From Streptomyces pseudovenezuelae (GTDB taxonomy: Bacteria > Actinomycetota > Actinomycetes > Streptomycetales > Streptomycetaceae): 64,000 nt of DNA. How positions within the stretch are numbered: the stretch's first letter is position 1; every line of letters starts with the position of its first letter. The DNA lies in NCBI RefSeq assembly GCF_029892565.1, contig NZ_JARXVH010000004.1, positions 434,001 through 498,000 of the forward strand, written 5' to 3'. The notes under the pieces were generated by a model. That model made no database searches, was not told where the DNA came from, and worked only from the letters and a program-made list of their open reading frames with translations. A program made the translations under genes and the position numbers. Positions 17,846 through 27,107 of the stretch are shown here, piece after piece.

Positions 17846-18055
17846 CTGGAGAACCTCCGAGCATCTGTTTGGTTGAACCGTCTGGTCGGTACCATTCGCG
17901 GCTATGACTTCGGGCTGAGATGCCGAGGACGGGAAAACCCTGCCCGCCTGGCTCCCCTTGCAACCCACAAAGACGGGATGAGAATTGAGGGCGTCAATAA
18001 ACTCCAGGCTCAATTGAACATGCAGCCTCTTATCGCGTCTGGCGTTTCCGCAGCC
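17846..18055. other. AT-richer gap between two element genes
   Basis: About 210 bases of lower GC, with no gene I can support. It probably contains the promoter of the membrane protein at 17219-17845. Confidence 0.3.
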
Positions 18056-18223
18056 TCACTCGAACCATGTTGAGGGATCAAATGGTTCCTCATTACCGTC
18101 GTCATCCACAATGACGATCTCGCTCTCGACCATGCTCTTCATTTCAAGAACAGAAGAGTCTCGCGGGGACGCCGCGCTCGAAAGCCGGACATCATGCTCG
18201 AATGCATCAGCTATCGCCCCCAC
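18056..18223 (-). CDS. Small acidic protein downstream of rep, 55 aa
   Basis: A short frame starting GTG at 18223, overlapping the end of the Rep frame by 13 bases, and ending EIVIVDDDGNEEPFDPSTWF-Glu. The acidic, Trp/Phe-ended tail looks like real protein rather than a shadow of another gene, and the overlap is typical of polycistronic plasmid genes. An internal ATG (MKSMVES...) is an alternative start giving 28 residues. No family is recognised. If its operon partner Rep is dead, it may no longer be expressed. Confidence 0.4.
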   Translation of the reverse strand: MGAIADAFEHDVRLSSAASPRDSSVLEMKSMVESEIVIVDDDGNEEPFDPSTWFE

Positions 18224-18879
18224 CTCCCCTCTACGCCCGCCTCGACGGCGAGACGTCGGGAAAGTTCGAGATCTTCGGCGACCCCAGCTGCAATCAGCGC
18301 GGCACCAGAGGTGTGTCCTGAGCCGATATAACGCCAGCTCCTATCCGTCGTCGCGTCGGGGATGTCGGGATGGCCGACGTGTTGGGCGCGCCCGGCCCGG
18401 AGCGCCGCGTATGTCGTCGAGTACGTACGAGATTTGGTGAGGATGTGGCCCCGGTAGCCGAGAGTGTGGGTCCAGGCGCGGAGACGGAGGGGTTCGTACT
18501 CAGGGAGGCTGCCGAGGTGCCAACAAGCCCTCATGAGAGTGCGGACGTGTTCGCTGACGGGCGCCGACTCGATGTCAGCCCAGTGAGTGACCGTGTGGTC
18601 AGTGCCAGCGCCTGTCTCGCTCGCTCCCTTGGTGACGTACTTGGCCACGTACGCGGCAACTGCGTCATCGTCTGGCCCGCTACCGCCGACTCGCAGGGGC
18701 CGAGCGTCGAGTTGTGCGCCCCAGCGCAACGCCAACTCACCAACGGCCGGGCTGTAGGGAGTGCGGACCGAAATTCGACCAGCCGAAGCCTGCACGGCGT
18801 CGATGAGCAGTTCCGCACTCCCCCAAGCCGGAGGTTCGTCGTCGGGGCCGGCCGGGCCGTCGAGGCGGACGACAGCACG
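18211..18879 (-). pseudogene. Replication initiator (RepSA type), N-terminally truncated
   Basis: 222 codons encode the C-terminal half of the rolling-circle Rep of actinomycete plasmids and integrative elements. Diagnostic segments are RAVVRLDGPAGPDDEPPAW, AVAAYVAKYVTKGASETG (the conserved YVAKYVTK), MRACWHLGSLPEYEPLRLRA and AHTLGYRGHILTKSRTYST-like WTHTLGYRGH. The N-terminal half is gone. Upstream the frame meets the TGA that ends att remnant C, exactly where intact Reps read VHFHAVVRLDG. It marks one of the lost elements as an AICE or plasmid rather than a pure phage. Confidence 0.85.
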
Positions 18880-18978
18880 TCAGTGCACGTGTCCGCTGGC
18901 CGAAGCGTCCTTCCTGACCGTCAGCGGCAGCAACTTCGTCCCGCTGTCGATCAGTTGTTGCCAAGTATCCATCTGCAG
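18880..18978 (-). repeat. Att-like remnant C: duplicated 3' end of the radical-SAM gene
   Basis: The minus strand encodes LQMDTWQQLIDSGTKLLPLT then VRKDASASGHVH and a stop, collinear with the functional C-terminus. Its core TCCATCTGC is at 18968-18976. To the right of the core, AGGCACGG..TAGGGAAAT.CAC is shared with remnant B but not with the functional copy, so it is probably the incoming element's attP arm. To the left the Rep fragment begins immediately after the stop codon. Confidence 0.85.
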
Positions 18979-19149
18979 GCACGGCGTTAGGGAAATTCAC
19001 CGGCGCGCGGAAGCATCGCGGAAGCGTCAACACACGCCGTCAGCATTCGATCCGGAGTGCCTTCACACAGCGCAGCATTCTCCTCACTCGCGTCAGGGGA
19101 CACAGCCACGGCATGATCCTCGTCAGCATCAATAGATCTGGGGGGACCT
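18979..19149. other. Spacer between att remnant C and a lipoprotein gene
   Basis: Contains the element-side arm of remnant C at its left edge and the promoter region and binding site (GGGGGGACCT) of the lipoprotein gene at its right. No further gene is supported. Confidence 0.35.
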
Positions 19150-19554
19150 ATGACTCGCACCGCCATGCTGCTCGCCGTCGCGCTACTCGCCAGTCTCACC
19201 GCCTGCGGAAGCAGAGACGACGCCAGACACCACGACGCACACCCGAAGGGCACGCCAACCGCCAGCAAAGAAGACCGCTATCTCAAGGCAGCCCGAGACA
19301 TGCCGTACGCCGAGGGCAAGCCAACGGATCAGGAGCTTCTCGACTTCCCGCCGAAGTGGTGCAACGGCCTGACTCAAGGGCACAGCGTGGGAGATCTCTT
19401 TGATCTGCACGGGGACGACCTGTACCCAGCCGGCCAGCACTGGGGCTTGAAGCAGGCGGACGCCAACGAGCTACTCGTAACGGCCGTGAACGTCTACTGC
19501 CCGGACCACTGGAAGCAGGTGACTCAAGACCTCAGATCCAACGGCGGCCTCTGA
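19150..19554 (+). CDS. Lipoprotein, DUF732-like
   Basis: 134 residues with a lipoprotein signal peptide (MTRTAMLLAVALLASLTAC; lipobox LTAC, lipid-modified Cys at ~19). The mature part resembles DUF732 proteins of actinobacteria: DRYLKAARDMPYAEGKPTD, then a first conserved Cys in KWCNGLTQG, a helical middle and a second in LLVTAVNVYCPDHWKQV, probably disulphide-bonded. Exported and anchored to the outer face of the membrane. It is the only plus-strand intact gene among the element remnants and stands alone between remnants C and B, so it is likely cargo. Confidence 0.75.
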   Translation: MTRTAMLLAVALLASLTACGSRDDARHHDAHPKGTPTASKEDRYLKAARDMPYAEGKPTDQELLDFPPKWCNGLTQGHSVGDLFDLHGDDLYPAGQHWGLKQADANELLVTAVNVYCPDHWKQVTQDLRSNGGL

Positions 19555-19581
19555 GCGCTGCCGCAAGCAGCGCACGCCGCG

Positions 19582-19764
19582 CTAAACCCACTCCACCTCG
19601 GAGTGGATGCCCACACGGCTCCCAGGCCCCGGCAGTGGCGTTCTCGGGGCCTCCTGAGGGACGTGCCGCGCCTCCAGGACCCCGAGATGACGGAGCGCGG
19701 CGGCTACATCGTCCTCGCTCGCCGCCGCCAGGGCATCAACAATCCGCTCCAGAGGCTCACTCAC
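19582..19764 (-). CDS. Small protein following remnant B, paralogue of 22029-22214
   Basis: 60 codons starting GTG one base after the stop of att remnant B. It begins MSEPLERIVDALAAASEDDV and ends SRVGIHSEVEWV. The protein at 22029-22214 has the same beginning (MSEALGRIAEVL), an EDEVAAVL middle and an identical HSEVEWV end, so the two are duplicates. Conservation of both termini through duplication argues for a real protein. Function unknown; no membrane segment or known fold. Confidence 0.55.
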   Translation of the reverse strand: MSEPLERIVDALAAASEDDVAAALRHLGVLEARHVPQEAPRTPLPGPGSRVGIHSEVEWV

Positions 19765-19765
19765 C

Positions 19766-19864
19766 TCAGTGGTTATGTCCGCTGGTCGGAGCGTCCTTCT
19801 TGGCCGTCAGGGGCAGCAGCTTCTTCCCGCTGTCGCTCAGTTGTGGCCAAGTATCCATCTGCAG
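19766..19864 (-). repeat. Att-like remnant B: duplicated 3' end of the radical-SAM gene
   Basis: The minus strand encodes LQMDTWPQLSDSGKKLLPLT then AKKDAPTSGHNH and a stop. It is closest to the functional copy (SGKKLLPLT and KKD.PTSGH retained). Core TCCATCTGC is at 19854-19862. The right arm AGGCACGG.GCTAGGGAAAT matches remnant C. The downstream small ORF is also duplicated, so the unit copied is at least 280 bases (3' end plus next gene). Confidence 0.87.
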
Positions 19865-19919
19865 GCACGGGGCTAGGGAAATCCACTGGCGGCCTTGCAC
19901 TCGACAGTGGCGCCGGTTG

Positions 19920-21845
19920 CTACCGCTTCACTCGATTGCGGACCGCGAGGACGGCCAGACCCAGGAGGACTGGCTCCGTCAGACGGGAGAGCATTTCGAT
20001 GTAGGTCCCGGCGGAGGTGACATCCTGGTCGGATGAGCGGAAGACCACCGCGTTGATCACCACGCGGAGGCCCTTCTCGAACCGCCCGCTCGATATCCGT
20101 TCCTGTAGTGGGCCGATGGGGTTGGCCGGGTTGGGGGTGTCGGTGGTGAGCCGGATGTCCTGACCGGTCACCTTCCCCGTAGAGACCGGCTTCGGATCGT
20201 CGACGGCCAGGCCCCACAGCATCATCGCCAGCAACGTTGCAGTCATGGCCAACAACAGCCAAACCAGAGCCCGAGTGGCTCGCAGCCCGTAGCCAGAGAG
20301 CGCCCAGTAGGCGGTGAGCAGGCGGCGTTCGGCACGGGAGGTGCTGGAGTCATGGCGCCGCATCTCCATCTCACCGTAATAAAAGTCGGCAGCCCCCGGC
20401 TCGTTCTTCCCATCCTCGAAAGACTTACGCAAAGCCCGGTACACCGGAGCTAGCTGCGCCGGCCCGACGTGCCCAGTACCAAACACAGCCGTGTTCCACC
20501 CCCGGATCGCCCCCGGTCGACCGGAACGCCAGTGATGTTCTTCGGCGAGGGTGCGGCGCTGCGTGAACCACACAGGGCGCCCGTTCCACCAGTGCGTACG
20601 GGGTGGGACCACCTCGAAGGAGCAAGTACCCTCCAGCCGCAGCTGGTCCAGATGAACAGTCCCTGTAAACAGGCAACGCGACAGGTTGACGTCGGCGAGG
20701 ACCAGGTGGGCAGCATCCACGCCTCGAAGCGAAGCCACCCAAACTGTGGCTTCGGGAGCCCTGGAGAGAACTTGTTCGTCCACCAACGTTCCGTCAGATA
20801 GGCGGAAGAGATCGGGCTCCGCAATGATCGTGAGCGGGTGTTCGAAGACAGAGTGGGCGAAGTCGACTGTGGCGTACCGCAGCTGCAACGCAGCCGTTGA
20901 CGACCAACGCGTCCGCCAACACTCCAGACGTCGCGCGGCGATCGCAATGGTTACGGGGCAGCTGAACACCGCCCCGGACAGAGTCACCTCCCCTGCCCAC
21001 ACCAACGGTCCCAGACCAGCCGATCGCTTGAAAACCGCTGACGTGAACCGGACGTTGCCCTTGAAGACTGCCGACCGGAAGTCGGCGTCGCCCTCGAAGA
21101 TCGCCAACCCAAATCGAGCGTCGCCCTCGAAGGTCGCCGATCTGAACCAGGCGTTGCACTCGAAGACAGCCGACTTGAAGGCAGCGTCCTTAAAGAACAC
21201 TTCTGTGAACCGAGCGTCACTCTTGAAGACTGCCGACCTGAACCGGGCATGATCCTTGAAAGTCGCCGTCCGGAAGTCGGTGTAACCCTCAAAGGTCGCC
21301 GATTCGAACCGGGCAGCACCCTCGAAGGTCGGCGACACGAACGCAACATCGTGCTTAAAGGTCACCGCTGCGAATCCGGCAACGGCCGCGAACCTCGTCA
21401 ACTCGAACCAGGTGACGCCCGCAAAGGCCGCCGACCCGAACCAGGCATTGCTCTTGAAGGTCACGGACACGAAGTTGGCCGTGCCCATGAAAGTCGCTGA
21501 CCGGAAGTCGGCGTTGGTCTCGAAGATCGCCGACCGGAAATCGGCGGTGCCCTCGAAAGTCGCTGACCGGAAGTCGGCATGACCGAGTCGGACAGCTCTA
21601 GTGACAGGATCACGTAAGGCGTCTAGCAGCTGCGTGAGCAGGAGCGCGTCCAGCTCAGTGCCTCGGTGATCCACTGCGCTGCCGGGGCCAAGGCCGCTGA
21701 AGTAAGCGGCGCGTTCGCGATCGGTGAGATGGCGCAGGCACCGCCCGAGCGGCTCGATCCGGAGACCGCGGCAGCCGACCGGATCATCCATTCCGACGCC
21801 CTGTGCGCAGTGCGGCCAGGGCGGCGCGGCGGGCAGGGACGTCAT
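19920..21845 (-). CDS. Pentapeptide-repeat membrane protein
   Basis: 641 residues from ATG at 21845. This start keeps the WPHCAQG segment that resembles the head of other Streptomyces pentapeptide proteins; ATG at 21791 is the shorter alternative, and neither has a strong binding site. A helical head (LTDRERAAYFSGLGPGSAVD) is followed by ~35 A(D/N)FxxA(T/V)F repeats forming a right-handed beta-helix at ~110-300. A second pentapeptide patch (LVLADVNLSRCLFTGTVHLD) follows. Near the C-terminus are two membrane segments (ALVWLLLAMTATLLAMMLWG; LTEPVLLGLAVLAVRNRVKR). Such repeat-plus-membrane proteins are frequent in Streptomyces with no known function. It lies between remnants B and A, so it is probably cargo of the latest element. 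Confidence 0.82.
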   Translation of the reverse strand: MTSLPAAPPWPHCAQGVGMDDPVGCRGLRIEPLGRCLRHLTDRERAAYFSGLGPGSAVDHRGTELDALLLTQLLDALRDPVTRAVRLGHADFRSATFEGTADFRSAIFETNADFRSATFMGTANFVSVTFKSNAWFGSAAFAGVTWFELTRFAAVAGFAAVTFKHDVAFVSPTFEGAARFESATFEGYTDFRTATFKDHARFRSAVFKSDARFTEVFFKDAAFKSAVFECNAWFRSATFEGDARFGLAIFEGDADFRSAVFKGNVRFTSAVFKRSAGLGPLVWAGEVTLSGAVFSCPVTIAIAARRLECWRTRWSSTAALQLRYATVDFAHSVFEHPLTIIAEPDLFRLSDGTLVDEQVLSRAPEATVWVASLRGVDAAHLVLADVNLSRCLFTGTVHLDQLRLEGTCSFEVVPPRTHWWNGRPVWFTQRRTLAEEHHWRSGRPGAIRGWNTAVFGTGHVGPAQLAPVYRALRKSFEDGKNEPGAADFYYGEMEMRRHDSSTSRAERRLLTAYWALSGYGLRATRALVWLLLAMTATLLAMMLWGLAVDDPKPVSTGKVTGQDIRLTTDTPNPANPIGPLQERISSGRFEKGLRVVINAVVFRSSDQDVTSAGTYIEMLSRLTEPVLLGLAVLAVRNRVKR

Positions 21846-22028
21846 ACCAAGAAGAGACGTCCAAGGGGGCCGGCCAGTTGCGCACAGAGGTCGGGGCGAG
21901 CCGACCAAGCAGTGCCCTGAACCACCACTCGTCGCAGACGCCTCACCTGAGATCACCTCGCGAGTTGGAGGCAGCCATTTGGGCGGGCGGCTGCCGACGC
22001 AGATCGCGCTCCTCAAGGCTTGTCAGCC

Positions 22029-22214
22029 CTAGACCCACTCCACCTCGGAGTGGACGGTCGAACAGCCCCCAGAGAGCGGCAACGGCGTTCTCGGCGTCTC
22101 GCGCACGATCCCCTGCCGCCCACGCTGAGCACTGAGCGCCCCCAGGACGGCAGCAACCTCGTCCTCGCCGCCGTCCCCCAACACCTCCGCGATCCGCCCC
22201 AACGCCTCACTCAC
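22029..22214 (-). CDS. Small protein following the radical-SAM gene, 61 aa
   Basis: Starts GTG one base after the radical-SAM stop codon (TGA-C-GTG), so translation is probably coupled. Sequence begins MSEALGRIAEVLGDGGEDEV and ends HSEVEWV; its duplicate at 19582-19764 shares both ends. Helical, acidic, no membrane segment. It may be a chromosomal gene copied along with the attachment site, or part of the incoming element's arm. Confidence 0.6.
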   Translation of the reverse strand: MSEALGRIAEVLGDGGEDEVAAVLGALSAQRGRQGIVRETPRTPLPLSGGCSTVHSEVEWV

Positions 22215-22215
22215 G

Positions 22216-24186
<1,971 letters not shown>

Positions 24187-24303
24187 CTCGCGCACCTTCG
24201 TGGGCTGGACTGAAAGGACTGGGGTGACCATCCAGCCTAACGCGACCTCGGGACCTCCCCGACCGCCAAGAGCGCCCAGGAGCGCCCAGGGCCTCTTCAC
24301 CGA

Positions 24304-25824
24304 TCAGAACGCCGCGGACGCCTTGATCCCCGCCCACGCCTCCGGCAGCCGCGCCTCGACGCTCGCCGCGACCTGCTCCTCGCGCCCGTGCAGCAGCCCG
24401 TACGTGAAGGTGTTCTCCCCCGCGGCGTGCGCCACGGCGGCCAGCTCGCGCAGGGTCTGGCGGGTCATCACGCTGTCCTGGTGGTCGCCGAGCAGGCTCT
24501 GCACCGACTTCATCGACTTGACCAGGGCGGACGCGGGAGATCCGAGGGCGGGCGCGGCGGCCTCGGCCGAATACCGGGCGCGCTTGGCTTTCTTGCGCGC
24601 CTCGTGGATCGCCACGTCGCGCTCGGCGCCGGGTTCCAGGTCGAGGGCCTGCTCCACCAGGACCGACAGCTTCCCGAAGTCCTTGCGCACGGCCTTGGCG
24701 ATCACCTTCTCCGGTTTCCCGGCGGCGTCCGCCAGCAGCGGCGGGTCCGCGACCAGGGCGTCCAGCGCGTCGAGCAGGGCCAGGTAGCGCTTGGAGTCCA
24801 GTACGCCGGTCAGGCGGCGGCGCGATCCGCCGCGGCGGGCGTTGGCCCAGGTGCGCAGGCGGGTGCGGAGGGGGCCGTAGACGAGGGTGCGGGGCAGGGC
24901 GCCGACGGCGGCGGAGAGGCGCTCGGTCATCACCTCGCGGTCCCGGTCGACGCCGAGTTCGCCGGCCAGCCACTTCAGTTCCTCGCCGATCGGGTCGGTG
25001 ACGGTGCGGTCGAGGACCTTCCCGTACGAGCGGAAGGCGCTGCGTGTCCGGCGGGTGGCGACGCGCATGCGGTGCACGGAGTCGGGTGCGTCCTGTCGTA
25101 CGGCCGGGTCGAGGTCGAGGATCGCGTCCCGCTGCTCGCGGACGTACGCGAGGACGTGGTCGCCGGCGGTCACGGGCTCCGCGGGCGAGGGCTGCGACGG
25201 CTGCTGCTTCTTGCCGCGCTTCTTCTTCGGTCCGGTCTCGGCCAGCGCCCGGGCCAGCTTGGAGGAGGACTTGGAGGGTCGTACGCCCGCCTTGCGCAGC
25301 CGCTTGTCGACCTTGTCGAGGAAGGCCGGGTCGCCGCCGTCGGCGAGCTCGACCTCCAGCTCGGTCCACTGCGCGGTGCCGGCGCCGGGCGCGAGCCCCT
25401 CGGCGTGTACGGCGTCCACGCTGACCTCGGCGAGGAGGCGGCCGTCGGCGTCGACGAGGTGGCGCAGGTCGCGGTCGGAGCGCAGCCGGACGACCGGGAT
25501 CAGCTCGGCGTCCCGGACGCGGGCGCGGACCAGTCCTTCGAGGCTGCGCGGGAGGGTGTCGGCGAGCGGGGCGTGGATCTCGTCGCGGATGTCGGGGGCG
25601 ACCGGGAACTTGAGGTGCCAGCCGGCGTCCGAGCCGCCGGTGCGGCGGCGGAGGGTGATTCCGGCGGCGGCCAGGCGCTGGTCGGCGGTGTCGTAGTAGG
25701 TGGCGTCCAGGTGGGCGACGCCCTTGTCGAGGACGGCCGCGACACCGGCGACGCCGGTCAGGTCGGGCAACCCGCTGTCGTCGGATTCGTACTTCCGCTC
25801 GATCTCACGCTTTGTGTCCGCCAT
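24304..25824 (-). CDS. CYTH and CHAD domain protein
   Basis: 506 residues with two polyphosphate-related domains. The CYTH triphosphate tunnel fold is at ~1-200, with the signature REIERKYE near residue 6 and LDATYYDTADQRLAAAGITL, LLAEVSVDAVHAEG, WTELEVEL tunnel strands. A Lys-rich linker (GPKKKRGKKQQPSQPSPAEP) leads to the CHAD helical domain at ~215-500, with conserved histidines/arginines in DSVHRMRVATRRTRSAFRSY and HEARKKAKRARY. CYTH domains bind inorganic triphosphate and CHAD domains bind polyphosphate, so a role in polyphosphate binding or turnover is likely. It lies between rodA and the radical-SAM gene on the same strand, in the conserved part of the window. Confidence 0.92.
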   Translation of the reverse strand: MADTKREIERKYESDDSGLPDLTGVAGVAAVLDKGVAHLDATYYDTADQRLAAAGITLRRRTGGSDAGWHLKFPVAPDIRDEIHAPLADTLPRSLEGLVRARVRDAELIPVVRLRSDRDLRHLVDADGRLLAEVSVDAVHAEGLAPGAGTAQWTELEVELADGGDPAFLDKVDKRLRKAGVRPSKSSSKLARALAETGPKKKRGKKQQPSQPSPAEPVTAGDHVLAYVREQRDAILDLDPAVRQDAPDSVHRMRVATRRTRSAFRSYGKVLDRTVTDPIGEELKWLAGELGVDRDREVMTERLSAAVGALPRTLVYGPLRTRLRTWANARRGGSRRRLTGVLDSKRYLALLDALDALVADPPLLADAAGKPEKVIAKAVRKDFGKLSVLVEQALDLEPGAERDVAIHEARKKAKRARYSAEAAAPALGSPASALVKSMKSVQSLLGDHQDSVMTRQTLRELAAVAHAAGENTFTYGLLHGREEQVAASVEARLPEAWAGIKASAAF

Positions 25825-25910
25825 GACCTGAATGTAATGGGATTCCCTGCCGAGCGTCAGGGCCCATCATGGGTGAATCCCGGGGAAACTCAGGGTCAAC
25901 GGGCGATTGC

Positions 25911-27107
25911 CTACGCCGACATCGGTCGCTGCACCCTGATCGACTGCAACAGCCCCACCGCCACCCACACCGCGAACATCGAGGTGCCGCCGTACGAGAC
26001 GAAGGGCAGTGGCAGGCCGGTGACCGGCATGATGCCGAGGGTCATGCCGATGTTCTCGAAGGCCTGGAAGGCGAACCAGGCCACGATCCCGGCGGCCACG
26101 ATCGTGCCGTACAGCTCGGTCGTCTCCCGGGCGATGCGGCAGGCCCGCCACAGCACGACGCCGAGCAGGACGATGATCAGGCCCGCGCCGACGAAGCCGA
26201 GCTCCTCCCCCGCGACCGTGAAGACGAAGTCGGTCTGCTGCTCGGGCACGAACTGGCCGGTGGTCTGCGAGCCGTGGAACAGCCCGGAGCCGGTCAGCCC
26301 GCCCGAGCCGATCGCGATGCGCGCCTGGTTGGTGTTGTAGCCGACGCCCGCCGGGTCGAGGTCGGGGTTGGCGAAGGCGGCGAAGCGGTTGATCTGGTAG
26401 TCGTCCAGGATGTGCAGCTGCCAGACCGTGATCGCGCCCAGCGCACCCGTGGAGATCAGCCCGAACACCCAGCGGTTGGAGGCGCCGGAGGCGAGCAGCA
26501 CGCCGAGGATGATGATCACCATGACCATGACCGAGCCGAGGTCGGGCATGAGCAGCACGACCAGGATCGGTACGGCGGCCAGGCCCAGGGCCTGCAGGAC
26601 CGTACGGGGGTCGGGGTACTTCTTGTCGCCGGCGTCGACCCGCGCGGACAGCAGCATCGCCATGCCGAGGATGATCGTGATCTTCACGAACTCCGAGGGC
26701 TGGAGCGAGAAGCCGCCGCCGAGCACGATCCAGGAGTGCGCGCCGTTGACCGTGGAACCAAGCGGGGTGAGCACCAGCAGGATCAGGAAGACCGAGGCGC
26801 CGTAGAGGATCGGGACGGCGGTGCGCAGGGTGCGGTGGCCGAGCCAGACGGTGCCGATCATCAGGCAGAAGCCGATGCCGGTGTTCATGAGGTGCCGGAT
26901 GAGGAAGTAGTACTGGTCGCCCTGGTTGATCTCGGTGCGGTTGCGGGTCGCCGAGAAGACGAGGATCGCGCCCATCATCGACAGGGCGAGCGCGGCCAGC
27001 AGTATCGGCCAGTCGAGCCGGCGGGCCAGCGAGTCGCGGGCCAGGAGCCGGGTCCAGCCGGCGCGCTCGGGGCCGTAGCCGGAGACGGAGAAGCTGTTGC
27101 CGGTCAT
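25911..27107 (-). CDS. rodA: SEDS-family peptidoglycan glycosyltransferase RodA
   Basis: 398-residue polytopic membrane enzyme that polymerises lipid II together with its cognate PBP2. About ten membrane segments are visible. SEDS motifs include YNTNQARIAIGSGGLTGSGL and VPEQQTDFVFTVAGEELGF, with GLPLPFVSYGGTSMFAVWVA at the end. The ATG overlaps the mrdA stop (ATGA), consistent with 1:1 synthesis of the RodA-PBP2 pair. In Streptomyces the mre/mrd cluster matters mainly for spore wall synthesis rather than vegetative tip growth. Confidence 0.95.
   Translation of the reverse strand: MTGNSFSVSGYGPERAGWTRLLARDSLARRLDWPILLAALALSMMGAILVFSATRNRTEINQGDQYYFLIRHLMNTGIGFCLMIGTVWLGHRTLRTAVPILYGASVFLILLVLTPLGSTVNGAHSWIVLGGGFSLQPSEFVKITIILGMAMLLSARVDAGDKKYPDPRTVLQALGLAAVPILVVLLMPDLGSVMVMVIIILGVLLASGASNRWVFGLISTGALGAITVWQLHILDDYQINRFAAFANPDLDPAGVGYNTNQARIAIGSGGLTGSGLFHGSQTTGQFVPEQQTDFVFTVAGEELGFVGAGLIIVLLGVVLWRACRIARETTELYGTIVAAGIVAWFAFQAFENIGMTLGIMPVTGLPLPFVSYGGTSMFAVWVAVGLLQSIRVQRPMSA

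Noticed and set aside
18987..19268. A 93-codon minus-strand frame overlapping the lipoprotein start
   Set aside because: It lacks a binding site, mirrors the lipoprotein signal region and starts within it; no family resemblance.
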